IMG/VR virus record: IMGVR_UViG_3300009788_000095
Span: 1 to 64,000 of that record
Origin: a virus
Reading direction: 5' to 3' (one strand)
Length of the DNA: 64,000 nucleotides
Of this stretch, positions 1-7,792 are shown piece by piece (within the stretch, counting starts at the first letter, position 1; each line of letters opens with the position of its first letter). The translations under genes and the position numbers were made by a program. Under the pieces are notes generated by a model that did not search any database, was not told where the DNA came from, and worked only from the letters and a program-made list of their open reading frames with translations.

Positions 1-13
1 GAGGATTTATTTT

Positions 14-205
14 ATGAGTTGTGACCATCACATAGAAAAGAGAAATTTTATATGTATTAGGGATTCTGCTATTGTTTATAAATGTAGCTGTGGTATGTAT
101 GTTTTTAATTCTACTCCAGAGGGAGTAGTAGCTGAGGATAGTGACCGTATGACAGATACTTTGCGGAATGTGCTGCAGGCAGTAAAAGGTATGTTTGGTG
201 GGTAG
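14..205 (+). CDS. Small Cys/His-containing hypothetical protein
   Basis: This 63-residue protein is not recognised. It has an early Cys/His group (C3, H5, H6) and later cysteines C14, C24 and C26, which could bind a metal, although the spacing is not a standard zinc ribbon. A GAGGAT ribosome site lies 8 bases before the ATG. It is the first complete gene of a rightward operon that enters from the left edge, and its end overlaps the next gene. Confidence 0.6.
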   Translation: MSCDHHIEKRNFICIRDSAIVYKCSCGMYVFNSTPEGVVAEDSDRMTDTLRNVLQAVKGMFGG

Positions 206-473
206 ACATTTATCTTTAAGTAAAGAACTGAAACCTGGCTATAAGAAACTTCTCAAGCATAAATTTGTTAAGAACATATCCAGACAATACTACAGTGTTT
301 GTAAACATAGATATAAATCAGGCACTATTCGTTATAAAGCGGATACATTTTCCGGGATTCGGGTAACCGGTTATGATAGTTCCGGTTGTGTTGGTATGTA
401 TATCTACATTGAGCCTAAAGATAAAATTGAAGATGTAAAAAGATTTATAGAAAAAGAATGGAGGGTAGTATGA
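195..473 (+). CDS. Hypothetical protein, 92 aa
   Basis: Not recognised. The N-terminal half is rich in lysine and arginine; the C-terminal third predicts beta strands and then a charged helix (residues about 75-90). The start is TTG at 195 or GTG at 198, both overlapping the end of the preceding gene, so translational coupling is likely. The stop overlaps the next gene as ATGA. Confidence 0.6.
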   Translation: MVGRHLSLSKELKPGYKKLLKHKFVKNISRQYYSVCKHRYKSGTIRYKADTFSGIRVTGYDSSGCVGMYIYIEPKDKIEDVKRFIEKEWRVV

Positions 474-637
474 CTGACGAAGAAGAACAAGAAATTGCTT
501 TTCAAAAAGAATTAGATGATAGTCCACTATCAGGTCCTCCTCAGAGTGTAAAGTGCGGTGGTAGTGGGTCCGGTTTAGCAATAGCAATAATGTTGGGAGG
601 TATGGCTTTAATTATATTAAAGCTGTTTTCCTGGTGA
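470..637 (+). CDS. Small single-pass membrane protein
   Basis: A 55-residue ORF in the same operon, starting at the ATGA overlap with the preceding gene and preceded by GGAGGGTAGT. The N-terminus is very acidic (EEEQE), followed by a Gly-Ser linker and one hydrophobic helix of about 19 residues near the C-terminus (LAIAIMLGGMALIILKLF). That topology suggests a cytoplasmic acidic tail anchored in the inner membrane. Function is unknown. Confidence 0.55.
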   Translation: MTDEEEQEIAFQKELDDSPLSGPPQSVKCGGSGSGLAIAIMLGGMALIILKLFSW

Positions 638-665
638 TATATTCTACCCAGAGACAGGAGTATAA

Positions 666-878
666 ATGTTTAACCCAAACGGTAAACGCAAGATGTTTGA
701 ATATATGGGAGAAAACTCAGCAGGATCGATAATAGAAGAAAGATGGATTGATGTTGAAATCCTGGACTGTGATGAGGATGAGAAAGTTTATGTAGTTCGA
801 CATGAGTATGGTTCAGTGGAGAAGATCGAAAAAAAGAATGGGGATGAGTATCAGTTCTATGATGAGAGGGAGGTGTAG
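666..878 (+). CDS. Hypothetical acidic beta-rich protein, 70 aa
   Basis: Not recognised. The sequence alternates charged and hydrophobic residues (WIDVEILDCDED, KVYVVRHEYG), as in a small SH3-like beta barrel. A GACAGGAG ribosome site precedes the ATG. Its TAG stop overlaps the GTG start of the next gene. Confidence 0.6.
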   Translation: MFNPNGKRKMFEYMGENSAGSIIEERWIDVEILDCDEDEKVYVVRHEYGSVEKIEKKNGDEYQFYDEREV

Positions 879-1141
879 TGGATGATAAATCTATTTTAAA
901 AAGGGTAATTGATCGGTACTGGATCCCAAAGGTAAATATGTGTGGTGAGTATAAAGGTGTTGTAGGATTCATAGCTATAAGAAGAACTCATAATCCTAAG
1001 AAGTGGAGTTGTTATATAGCAGGGGTACCAGGCAGCGATACTGATAATGATATTTGTTTGGTGGTAGAGCACGGTACTAAGCTGCAGCCTCGTGCTGCGG
1101 TAGCTATGTTTCCGTCTCTTGATATAGCTGATTATGAGTAA
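878..1141 (+). CDS. Hypothetical protein, 87 aa (GTG start)
   Basis: Not recognised. The GTG start overlaps the upstream TAG stop (TAGTG), with GAGGGAGG about seven bases before it. The stop codon abuts the tRNA-like gene, so this is the last coding gene of the rightward unit. Confidence 0.6.
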   Translation: MDDKSILKRVIDRYWIPKVNMCGEYKGVVGFIAIRRTHNPKKWSCYIAGVPGSDTDNDICLVVEHGTKLQPRAAVAMFPSLDIADYE

Positions 1142-1225
1142 GCCAGAATGGTGGAATAGACAGATACGCTTATCTCAAAAGCAGACGGGGGTAAACTCAT
1201 GCCGGTTCGAGACCGGCTCCGGGCA
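1142..1225 (+). tRNA. tRNA-Leu-like gene (tentative anticodon CAA)
   Basis: The 3' half is clear: a perfect 5-bp T stem (GCCGG/CCGGC) around a TTCGAGA loop, an acceptor 3' strand TCCGGGC, and a long type II variable arm as in Leu and Ser tRNAs. The D arm resembles bacterial tRNA-Leu (ATGGTGGAATAGAC). The acceptor has two mismatches and the anticodon stem pairs poorly. Aligning the loop as CTCAAAA gives anticodon CAA. No CCA is encoded. It may be a degenerate phage tRNA. Confidence 0.6.
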
Positions 1226-1303
1226 TATTATATTATTTCGTATTTTAACCTTCTCTTGTCAACAAGTAGTGGCTTGTGGGTAATATGATAGTCCCACCGG
1301 TTT

Positions 1304-1588
1304 TTATATAATTATATGTTTAATATTTCGGTTATTTACAAAATGAGCTTCGTTATAATAAGTAAATAGTTCTTTTGCGTATTTCTTCAATTGATATCTT
1401 TTATAGACATCTGTCAGTCTGCTATAAAGAAGTTTCACCTCGGAGTATGTCAATTCTTTGATGTGTCTTTTGTATATCTCTCCTGCAAGCACTTTTTCAA
1501 ATACCATATTTCTGAAATGATTGGATAATAGTTTTAAAATGAGGTTATTATTTATTTGCACGGTTTCTTCCTTTTGAAATAAAATCAT
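1304..1588 (-). CDS. Hypothetical basic helical protein
   Basis: Not recognised; Lys/Tyr-rich and probably all-helical. It is the last gene of the leftward unit. The start is uncertain: ATG at 1624, 1588 or 1507 are possible and none has a strong ribosome site. The 1588 start overlaps the preceding gene by about 40 bases. Confidence 0.4.
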   Translation of the reverse strand: MILFQKEETVQINNNLILKLLSNHFRNMVFEKVLAGEIYKRHIKELTYSEVKLLYSRLTDVYKRYQLKKYAKELFTYYNEAHFVNNRNIKHIII

Positions 1589-2339
1589 CTCTATTAAATT
1601 GCTCAGGAAAATCTCTTTCAGCATTATACTTTAATCGAAACTTTTCATAGGAATCTTTACTGTTAATATAATCGTACACATATGTTTTGTAAGAATCTCT
1701 TTTATATTTAAGTCTTTTTATATGAGTAAAGTCCTTTTTATTAAATAGATCAGGAAAATCTATTTCAGCATTATGCTTTAAACAAATCTTCTCAACCCTA
1801 TCAGAACTTTTACGATAATCAGTCGTGTATTTTTTATAACTACTTCTTTTATGTTTAAGTCTTTTTATATGAGTAAAATCGTCTTTATTAAATAAATCAG
1901 GAAAATCTCTTTTCGCAGCTCTTCTATACCCTATAGTCTCAAGCATTGTAGTTGAATTTTTATATGCTTGTTTATATTCTTCGTAAGTATCTTTAACATA
2001 TTTACGTAAATAGTTAAAATCATTTGTATTAAACTGATCAGGGAAATCTTTCTTAGCATTATCTTTTAGAGAACTTCGTTCACTATACTTAATACTCTTA
2101 TTATAATCTATAACGTATTTTATATAAAAATCCCTTTTATGTTGTCCTTTATTTGCCCACAATTTAAACTCGTTTGTAATTAATCTTTTTAGATATTTGA
2201 AAGAAAGTATATGATTCTTATTTAACATAGCTTCTGATTTATTCCGAGGTACAGTATAATTGACAAGATTATGTGAGTATTTAATTAAATTAGTTATATA
2301 TACTAATGATTTCTTATCTTCTTTATTAAACTGTCGCAT
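1548..2339 (-). CDS. Internal-repeat protein (about 49-residue repeats)
   Basis: This 263-residue protein contains at least three degenerate copies of a unit ending in a DFP-(D/E)-(L/Q)-FN-x-(K/D)-DF motif (DFPDLFNKDDF, DFPDLFNKKDF, DFPEQFNRDDF, DFPDQFNTNDF) separated by about 49 residues rich in Lys and Tyr. No known family is recognised. It overlaps the SF2 helicase gene by 14 bases, so co-expression and perhaps joint function in DNA or RNA binding are inferred. Confidence 0.6.
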   Translation of the reverse strand: MRQFNKEDKKSLVYITNLIKYSHNLVNYTVPRNKSEAMLNKNHILSFKYLKRLITNEFKLWANKGQHKRDFYIKYVIDYNKSIKYSERSSLKDNAKKDFPDQFNTNDFNYLRKYVKDTYEEYKQAYKNSTTMLETIGYRRAAKRDFPDLFNKDDFTHIKRLKHKRSSYKKYTTDYRKSSDRVEKICLKHNAEIDFPDLFNKKDFTHIKRLKYKRDSYKTYVYDYINSKDSYEKFRLKYNAERDFPEQFNRDDFISKGRNRANK

Positions 2340-3831
2340 GTCGCCTCTTTAATATATCCATTAATCTATTTAGTTCAGGGTACCTAGATTTAATAAAATT
2401 ACCATTTCTAATCATCATATTAATTTCTTTAATAATGGCTCTTGCTGTTTTCTCGTTTTTGATTTCTTTGATAACTTCAGTTAATTTTTGACGAGAATTG
2501 ATAGCTTCTTGTATATGGGGTAGTAATTCTTCATCCATTTGGTATGTACATCCGTCACCTAATTTATAAACTGCTATCTTTTGTCCTACTCCTAGTTTAA
2601 TTTGTGAAACTAAATTGGTGTTAGAAGCACTTGATATAAATCTTAATATTTTAGTAATTGCATGATGGGCACTTGCAAAATCTAATATAATAGCTTCTTC
2701 CTTACCTAACATAGCTCTCAAGGCACGACCTAGTCTTTGAAGAAATGTGGCAAAATTACTAACTGGTGTCAAAAATAGAATACCACCGACTGCTGGGGCA
2801 TTGTAGCCTTCTGATACTATATTAAGGTTTACTAAAACTCTGATCTCTCCTTTTTCTAATCTTCGTACAGCTTCTTCATTATGACTGTCCGAGTACTCAG
2901 ATAAGATAACTTCTGCTGGAATACCTGCTTCATTTAATCTATTAGTAATATACTTGGCGTATTTTGTATTACCTGCAAATGCTATAGCTGAGGATCCTTC
3001 TGGAAAATACTTATTAACATTATTTAAAATAGCCTGAACACGTTCTTCTATAAAAAGGGTTTTATCTCTATCTTTCTTTTTGTACTTTTTCTTCTCAATA
3101 TACATCTCGTCTTCAAGTAGCGAGTCTGTGTTATCGTGACATTGGATAAATCTATAATTAGATACCCATCCCGCCTTTATAGCTTCTCCAAGTGTAACAT
3201 TGATTAAAGCTTTATTATTAAACAAACTGGTAACAGATTTATTATCCGCTCTGTCAGCTGTTGCAGTCATTCCTAATTTAAAACTATCAAAATAAGATAA
3301 AATGTTAAGCCATGTGTCCGCTACTGAATGGTGGGCCTCATCTGCAATTACTAATTCAAATTCGTCTTTCTTAAATCCGTGTTTATATCTATATAGGGTG
3401 GGTACCATAGCAATAGTGACAGATTCATTGAATCTATAGTATGTGCCACTTCTCATAACAGAACTCTCTATACCTAAGATAAAGAATAGTTCTTCCCAAA
3501 GTGAGTACATTATAGATTTACGATGTGTCAGTATAAGTGTTTTATGTGATTTATTTTGTTTTAATAACCATTGGATGACCATTGCGGCTATTCGTGTTTT
3601 ACCAAAGCCAGTGGCTCCTAAGATAAGAGCACCATGCCCTATTAGTCCTTTATGTTGTTTATTTCTTTTCTTATAATAAGTCTTATATTCTTTAGTAAAC
3701 CCTGTTAGTGCCTTCTTTTGTTTAGTGTAAGGCGGTGGCACAACTCCTTGTTTTTTGTAATAATCTAAAGCTTGCTCTTTTAAAGCATCTTTTTGTCTTT
3801 GATTTGCTTCTTTCCATGTTTTTTGTTTCAT
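2326..3831 (-). CDS. SF2 DEAD/DEAH-box helicase (UvsW/SSL2-like)
   Basis: A 501-residue superfamily 2 helicase. Visible motifs are Walker A GATGFGKTR (about residues 72-80), motif II DEAH (164-167), motif III-like LGMTATADR, and motif VI QRLGRALR in the second RecA-like domain. The layout fits COG1061-type phage helicases related to T4 UvsW, which remodel branched DNA and R-loops; that role is inferred from the family. It is followed by an overlapping repeat protein and preceded by a small unknown gene. Confidence 0.88.
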   Translation of the reverse strand: MKQKTWKEANQRQKDALKEQALDYYKKQGVVPPPYTKQKKALTGFTKEYKTYYKKRNKQHKGLIGHGALILGATGFGKTRIAAMVIQWLLKQNKSHKTLILTHRKSIMYSLWEELFFILGIESSVMRSGTYYRFNESVTIAMVPTLYRYKHGFKKDEFELVIADEAHHSVADTWLNILSYFDSFKLGMTATADRADNKSVTSLFNNKALINVTLGEAIKAGWVSNYRFIQCHDNTDSLLEDEMYIEKKKYKKKDRDKTLFIEERVQAILNNVNKYFPEGSSAIAFAGNTKYAKYITNRLNEAGIPAEVILSEYSDSHNEEAVRRLEKGEIRVLVNLNIVSEGYNAPAVGGILFLTPVSNFATFLQRLGRALRAMLGKEEAIILDFASAHHAITKILRFISSASNTNLVSQIKLGVGQKIAVYKLGDGCTYQMDEELLPHIQEAINSRQKLTEVIKEIKNEKTARAIIKEINMMIRNGNFIKSRYPELNRLMDILKRRHATV

Positions 3832-3844
3832 ACTATTTCTCCTT

Positions 3845-4063
3845 TTAGTTTATTTGTGCCTGCATCTTTTCAGCTGTGTTCTTAAATAACGTTATACCGT
3901 CTCCTCGTGGTACGTTGGTTACCCAATGACACTCAGCATAGTCCTGTGGCAGTGTAAAAGCTATTGCCATGGCCGGTCTTTCTTTCAGTTTAAAATGCTC
4001 AGTTATCACTTGTTCTAATTTTTTAGATAATAGAGTCAAATCTCCGGTATTAGATATACTCAT
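3845..4063 (-). CDS. Hypothetical protein, 72 aa
   Basis: Not recognised. It has an N-terminal helix, then MAIAFTLPQDYAECHWVTNVPRG, resembling small phage proteins that sit beside helicase genes. A GGAGAGAAG site precedes the ATG. It lies 13 bases upstream of the helicase gene in the same leftward operon. Confidence 0.6.
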   Translation of the reverse strand: MSISNTGDLTLLSKKLEQVITEHFKLKERPAMAIAFTLPQDYAECHWVTNVPRGDGITLFKNTAEKMQAQIN

Positions 4064-4072
4064 CTTCTCTCC

Positions 4073-4249
4073 TCAGAACCCTACATAATTTTCTAAACAG
4101 AAATCAATCATTTGTCTCACTAGTTTTGCCTTAGACAAGCTATACTTCTTTGCAATTATACTCAGTTTTTTCTCCGTTGCACGAGAAATATAAATCGTCT
4201 GAATAAACTTATCTTTTTCTTTACTTAGTTTATGCGGTTTAAATTTCAT
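4073..4249 (-). CDS. Putative ribbon-helix-helix DNA-binding protein
   Basis: A 58-residue ORF overlapping the end of the upstream TOPRIM gene as ATGA. After a basic N-terminus comes a short beta strand (FIQTIYISRAT) and two helices (EKKLSIIAKKYSLSKAKLVR, then QMIDFCLENY), the size and order of an Arc/MetJ-type fold. It could repress its own operon; the target is unknown. Confidence 0.55.
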   Translation of the reverse strand: MKFKPHKLSKEKDKFIQTIYISRATEKKLSIIAKKYSLSKAKLVRQMIDFCLENYVGF

Positions 4250-5169
4250 TCTCCAAACCCCTCGCTTATTTTGCTAAGTTTCTTTTTATCCTTCTCTTCT
4301 TTTTTAATTTGTTCATTAAATCTATCTTCATTCATTACAGATAATACTTCATCATCAATGAGCTGGTGTAGTATACTTGGATTAAGAGCGTCAACTTCCC
4401 AGGAGGTATTTCCGTATTTATTAACATAATCCTTAGCTCTGGGATCAGATAGTTTTGCAGGATTTGGTGGTGGGTTATATTGTTGGATCTGGTCCCAGGT
4501 TAAACCTATATGTTTTATTGTAAAAGCAGGATCTGACCATTTTACTATATCTTTTTTAAGTATGTAGGGGTCAAAATAGGTTAACCCAAAATCTTTTAAT
4601 CTATCTCTAATATCTCTAACCATGTCAAGTCCGGAGGGATCGTGATCTCCAAGATAAAATATAATAGAAGGTTTACAGGCATTTTCAATACGTTTATAAG
4701 CATCATACATAGCTGTGACAGAGCTATACCCTCTATTAACCATAAGATTAATATGATAGTATGAAGTTTTGCGCTGTAACACACCGCTGAGGGCATCTTT
4801 TTCCACCCACAATTCTATGTAGTAGTCTTGGTCTTTTTGTCTGTTAAGTCGGTATGTTTGAACTGTATCATTAAGTGCATCAGGAATATCATATACCCAA
4901 TAAGGAAGTTTTGGCACACGGATCCGATCCTCTATAGCTCCCCAATCAACTACACCGGCCATGCGCCCCTTCTTTAAAAGATTGCTCAACTTGGCGTATT
5001 CTTTTACATTGTTTGGGATAACATCTCTAGATACCAGTTGGTAATAAAGCTGCCGTAATGTGAGCTTGTATCCCTGTTCCTGGTAATCTTCTATAATCTC
5101 GTTAACAGTTTCAAGTTGAGCTTTATTAGCTTTATTAAGTCTTAGTTTTGTGTCGAATGTTTGTTTCAT
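4246..5169 (-). CDS. Spo11/topoisomerase VI subunit A-like TOPRIM protein
   Basis: A 307-residue protein with the two signatures of the type IIB topoisomerase A subunit. A winged-helix-like segment at residues 35-50 carries TLRQLYYQL, matching the Spo11/Topo VI-A motif around the catalytic tyrosine (candidate Y43). A TOPRIM-like domain follows, with ELWVEKDALSG (E123) and LGDHDPSG (D175 and D177). No GHKL-type B subunit is seen nearby, so it resembles the stand-alone A-like proteins of mobile elements (Mini-A type). DNA cleavage is plausible but inferred. It overlaps small genes at both ends. Confidence 0.75.
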   Translation of the reverse strand: MKQTFDTKLRLNKANKAQLETVNEIIEDYQEQGYKLTLRQLYYQLVSRDVIPNNVKEYAKLSNLLKKGRMAGVVDWGAIEDRIRVPKLPYWVYDIPDALNDTVQTYRLNRQKDQDYYIELWVEKDALSGVLQRKTSYYHINLMVNRGYSSVTAMYDAYKRIENACKPSIIFYLGDHDPSGLDMVRDIRDRLKDFGLTYFDPYILKKDIVKWSDPAFTIKHIGLTWDQIQQYNPPPNPAKLSDPRAKDYVNKYGNTSWEVDALNPSILHQLIDDEVLSVMNEDRFNEQIKKEEKDKKKLSKISEGFGE

Positions 5170-5326
5170 TAATCACCTCCCGGAAATATGGTAAACATTT
5201 GATGCATGCAGCTACATAATGTTGGCATAAATGTTCTAGCCAGATGAAATAGTTATTTTGTGTTATTTTACCACATATATGACATTCTTGTTTATCGCAT
5301 GTATTGTGTTCTACAAGTATATTCAT
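5135..5326 (-). CDS. Small Cys-rich protein, 63 aa
   Basis: Contains CDKQECHICGK and later CQHYVAACIKC, giving two Cys pairs that could bind zinc. Not recognised otherwise. It overlaps the TOPRIM gene by 35 bases in another frame, consistent with coupling. Confidence 0.5.
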   Translation of the reverse strand: MNILVEHNTCDKQECHICGKITQNNYFIWLEHLCQHYVAACIKCLPYFREVINETNIRHKTKT

Positions 5327-5329
5327 AAC

Positions 5330-5560
5330 TTATGCTCCTCTCTTGAGTGCCTCTTGTTCTTTGTTATCTTTATCGTTCAAAAACATTATAGAGCCGCTCA
5401 TCTCTATATCTATTGAATGATTGTATTTATTAAAGTGCTGAGCTGCTAAGCCAACTGCATTTCTACTATCAACATCAAAGTCACAGTACCTGCATTTAGC
5501 GTGGTAAAACTTAGATAACCATTTATGCCGTTTATATTTCATAGTCCCTTGTTTCACCAT
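5330..5560 (-). CDS. C2H2-type zinc-finger-like small protein
   Basis: A 76-residue protein with CRYCDF near residue 23 and two histidines in HFNKYNH about 18 residues later, forming a C-x2-C...H-x5-H pattern. The start may be ATG at 5560, overlapping the upstream gene, or MKYKRHKW six codons later. Function unknown. Confidence 0.55.
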   Translation of the reverse strand: MVKQGTMKYKRHKWLSKFYHAKCRYCDFDVDSRNAVGLAAQHFNKYNHSIDIEMSGSIMFLNDKDNKEQEALKRGA

Positions 5561-5991
5561 AATTCCCCTGTCATAGTATAATCCCTATACTCCTTGTCAC
5601 ATTTATCAGAGCATAGGTACTCATGATCATAACAAATACCACCACAGTTAGGGCATTTACCGGTGAGTTCCCCTCTAGCCTCATCAGCCGGTACGTAAGC
5701 AGATATAATACATAAACAAAATTGAAGTACAGTAGGGTCTACAATACTACTGTCCCAGGGATCAGTAAGCCACCAGTGAGGATATTTGTTCTCGATCTCC
5801 CACCTATCTATTGTATGGACAAGGCCGCGTACACGCTGCAGTTCTGGAAATACTTTTTTCATTTCTAGTGTAGCTTCAGCACATGTTCTTAGTACATGGT
5901 TAGGGTCTTCACTAATATTCTTTTCGATCCAATCCTGATATTCTTTTACACGGGCACTGTGCTGTAAAGCTTTGGTTATATTATCTATCAT
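5554..5991 (-). CDS. Conserved phage hypothetical with C-terminal zinc ribbon
   Basis: A 145-residue protein with an RVRGLVHTID segment, a YPHWWLTDPWDSSIVDPT segment (about residues 70-88), and a C-terminal treble-clef-like CPNCGGICYDHEYLCSDKC. The same order (RVRG, HWWL...DPT, CPNCG...CSxxC) occurs in many phage hypotheticals of unknown function. It overlaps both neighbours. Confidence 0.65.
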   Translation of the reverse strand: MIDNITKALQHSARVKEYQDWIEKNISEDPNHVLRTCAEATLEMKKVFPELQRVRGLVHTIDRWEIENKYPHWWLTDPWDSSIVDPTVLQFCLCIISAYVPADEARGELTGKCPNCGGICYDHEYLCSDKCDKEYRDYTMTGELW

Positions 5992-6214
5992 TTATAACTT
6001 CCTCCAATTTAACCTGAATTGCATTCCGGTATTCATTTAATAAATCAAACTTTTCTCTTGTTTCCTCAAACCACGTATCCGGAGGATGTTCTATTTCATC
6101 TTTATCAAAATACTCTGAAAGTATCTCATTAAGGGATGAGTCCAGGGAATCAAAGATTCTCCTTTTGTTCTTTTTAGATATTCTCACTTTATATATCTCC
6201 AGGAATAAGCACAT
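5981..6214 (-). CDS. Hypothetical protein, about 77 aa
   Basis: Not recognised; acidic and mainly helical (SLDSSLNEILSEYFDKDEIE). The chosen start, MCLFLEIYKV, overlaps the end of the lipoprotein gene by about 26 bases; an upstream ATG at 6250 is possible but lies deeper in that gene. Confidence 0.5.
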   Translation of the reverse strand: MCLFLEIYKVRISKKNKRRIFDSLDSSLNEILSEYFDKDEIEHPPDTWFEETREKFDLLNEYRNAIQVKLEEVINDR

Positions 6215-6692
6215 GTAGCGTATAGTACATATCTTCGTAAGTACGTACATATAAATCTCTTCTATCTAATAATCTAATACGATTACTTTCAGAGTATAAT
6301 CTATGATGTAAATAAGCTTGTGCTATTTCTACTACTTTAACATAAGTTAAATTATCATCTGACACATAAAGTTCAGCTATAGACTGTGGAGTAATATTAC
6401 TGTTTGAAAATACTACAGTGTGAAAGCTGAAATAATTAAAATAGTTAGATGGTGTTATATACCCTGTCATTACCAAATACTCAAATGGTAAATTATTAGT
6501 AAAATAATAGTTAGAAATATAAGTGATGGTATTGGTGTAGTAGTTTTCTACAGTATTTGAGTAATAGTGATGGTGCTCTATAGTGTTGGTGTAGTACTTA
6601 TTTACTACCTGTGGTTCCAATGGTTCCATAGGATTGTTAGTGCAGCACACAAACAAGAGTAGTGATACTAATAATATAATTAACTTTTTCAT
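6189..6692 (-). CDS. Putative phage-encoded lipoprotein
   Basis: A 167-residue protein starting MKK followed by a hydrophobic segment and lipobox LFVC (Cys16), a type II signal sequence. The mature part begins with Tyr/Asn/Thr-rich repeats (YYTNTI, YYSNTV, YYTNTI, YYFTNN), then a folded region to the C-terminus. Export and lipidation in the host membrane are expected. A role in superinfection exclusion is one possibility, with no direct evidence. Confidence 0.7.
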   Translation of the reverse strand: MKKLIILLVSLLLFVCCTNNPMEPLEPQVVNKYYTNTIEHHHYYSNTVENYYTNTITYISNYYFTNNLPFEYLVMTGYITPSNYFNYFSFHTVVFSNSNITPQSIAELYVSDDNLTYVKVVEIAQAYLHHRLYSESNRIRLLDRRDLYVRTYEDMYYTLHVLIPGDI

Positions 6693-7129
6693 AATTCCTC
6701 CTTCCAGTCCTCTGGATACAATATAAACATTTCTTCTCCTTCTTCTTTTCTAAGAAAAACCCGATTAATACCTGCATTGATTATAAATCTTTTGCATAGT
6801 ATACATACCTGAGTATGGCCGTAAATATACAAATCTCCATCGGTACAGTTAACCTCTCCTGCCTGTATAATAGCATTTTGTTCTCCATGTACAGACCTAC
6901 AGCTTTCGTATCTAGTTCCGGAAGGGATATTGTTCTTTATACGGTAACATCCTTTATACTTTTCATCGCAAGGCTTACAGCCTGCAGGTGTATTGTTATA
7001 GCCAGTCCCTTTTATTTTTTTATGTGAATTTACAATAACCGCACCTACATGAGCACGAAGACAGTCAGAACGTAAAGAAGCAGTTCTAGCTATTTCCATG
7101 AAGTACTCATCCCAGGATAGTCTATTCAT
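6689..7129 (-). CDS. Deoxycytidylate (dCMP) deaminase
   Basis: A 146-residue zinc-dependent deaminase with the catalytic HGEQNA (H81, E83) and zinc-binding C109-x2-C112 typical of dCMP deaminases, which convert dCMP to dUMP for thymidylate synthesis. Extra cysteines near residues 51-61 match the second metal site of phage dCMP deaminases. MNRLSWDEYF is chosen as start because it fits the family N-terminus; an in-frame ATG lies 16 codons upstream. It ends at the ATGA overlap with the lipoprotein gene. Confidence 0.9.
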   Translation of the reverse strand: MNRLSWDEYFMEIARTASLRSDCLRAHVGAVIVNSHKKIKGTGYNNTPAGCKPCDEKYKGCYRIKNNIPSGTRYESCRSVHGEQNAIIQAGEVNCTDGDLYIYGHTQVCILCKRFIINAGINRVFLRKEEGEEMFILYPEDWKEEL

Positions 7130-7409
7130 AAGATTTATCCTTAAAAACAGGATCAAAAACACCCATATCAAAATCATGTATTAACTGTGTAACATTGTAA
7201 AATATGTACCCCGATACTTCTTTACAAAAACCTATTTCTTTAAGAAACACCTCCTTTCCTTCTGAAGGAAAACTAGCATTATTTCCGTTTTCAAATATAA
7301 CAGAATTACCTGGATACCCTAAATCATATTCATCATAACAAACACCAATGGTGCCTGCTTTGTTGTCTAAGGTACCTATTCCTAGTTTAACAACGGCCCC
7401 TGTCTTCAT
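7122..7409 (-). CDS. Hypothetical protein, 95 aa, SH3-like
   Basis: Not recognised. The first 50 residues (GAVVKLGIGTLDNKAGTIGV, then SVIFENGNNASFP) look like a KOW/SH3-type small barrel. It overlaps both the dCMP deaminase gene and the upstream membrane protein gene. Confidence 0.55.
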   Translation of the reverse strand: MKTGAVVKLGIGTLDNKAGTIGVCYDEYDLGYPGNSVIFENGNNASFPSEGKEVFLKEIGFCKEVSGYIFYNVTQLIHDFDMGVFDPVFKDKSYE

Positions 7410-7792
7410 TTATTTCCCTTCTCAAAGTACTCTAAGAACTTAATCATAAGGTTAGACGCTTGAGTATCATACAAGTCTTGTGCTTTTAAAAACTCCATAG
7501 CTATTTTTTCCTGTTCAACTTGGAGTGGTAGTTTTCCTGTATTACTTATGCTCGTTTTCCACTGTTTAGAAAAAGACCACGCTACCGGTTTATCGTGTGT
7601 GCGTATATAAGCTTCCAGACCATCATGTAACCCTTTTGAATAGCTAAGTACTACAGTGTTAACGTATCCTATTGGTAAATAGGCTTTTTGTTTAATTTCT
7701 GTTATTATCCAAATGAATAAAGCTATTATTGCTAAGGTGCAGATTACTGCTGTTACTCTAATAACTTTATGGCTTATCTTTATAGTATTCAT
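7406..7792 (-). CDS. Membrane-anchored hypothetical protein, paralogue A
   Basis: A 128-residue protein with one N-terminal transmembrane helix (VIRVTAVICTLAIIALFIWI), then SKGLHDGLEAYIRTHDKP and QEKIAMEFLKAQDLYDTQAS. The same elements occur in the adjacent upstream gene, so the pair arose by tandem duplication. Function unknown. Confidence 0.65.
   Translation of the reverse strand: MNTIKISHKVIRVTAVICTLAIIALFIWIITEIKQKAYLPIGYVNTVVLSYSKGLHDGLEAYIRTHDKPVAWSFSKQWKTSISNTGKLPLQVEQEKIAMEFLKAQDLYDTQASNLMIKFLEYFEKGNK

Noticed and set aside
318-587. An 89-codon leftward ORF opposite the first rightward genes
   Set aside because: It is antisense to a coherent operon and has no ribosome site.
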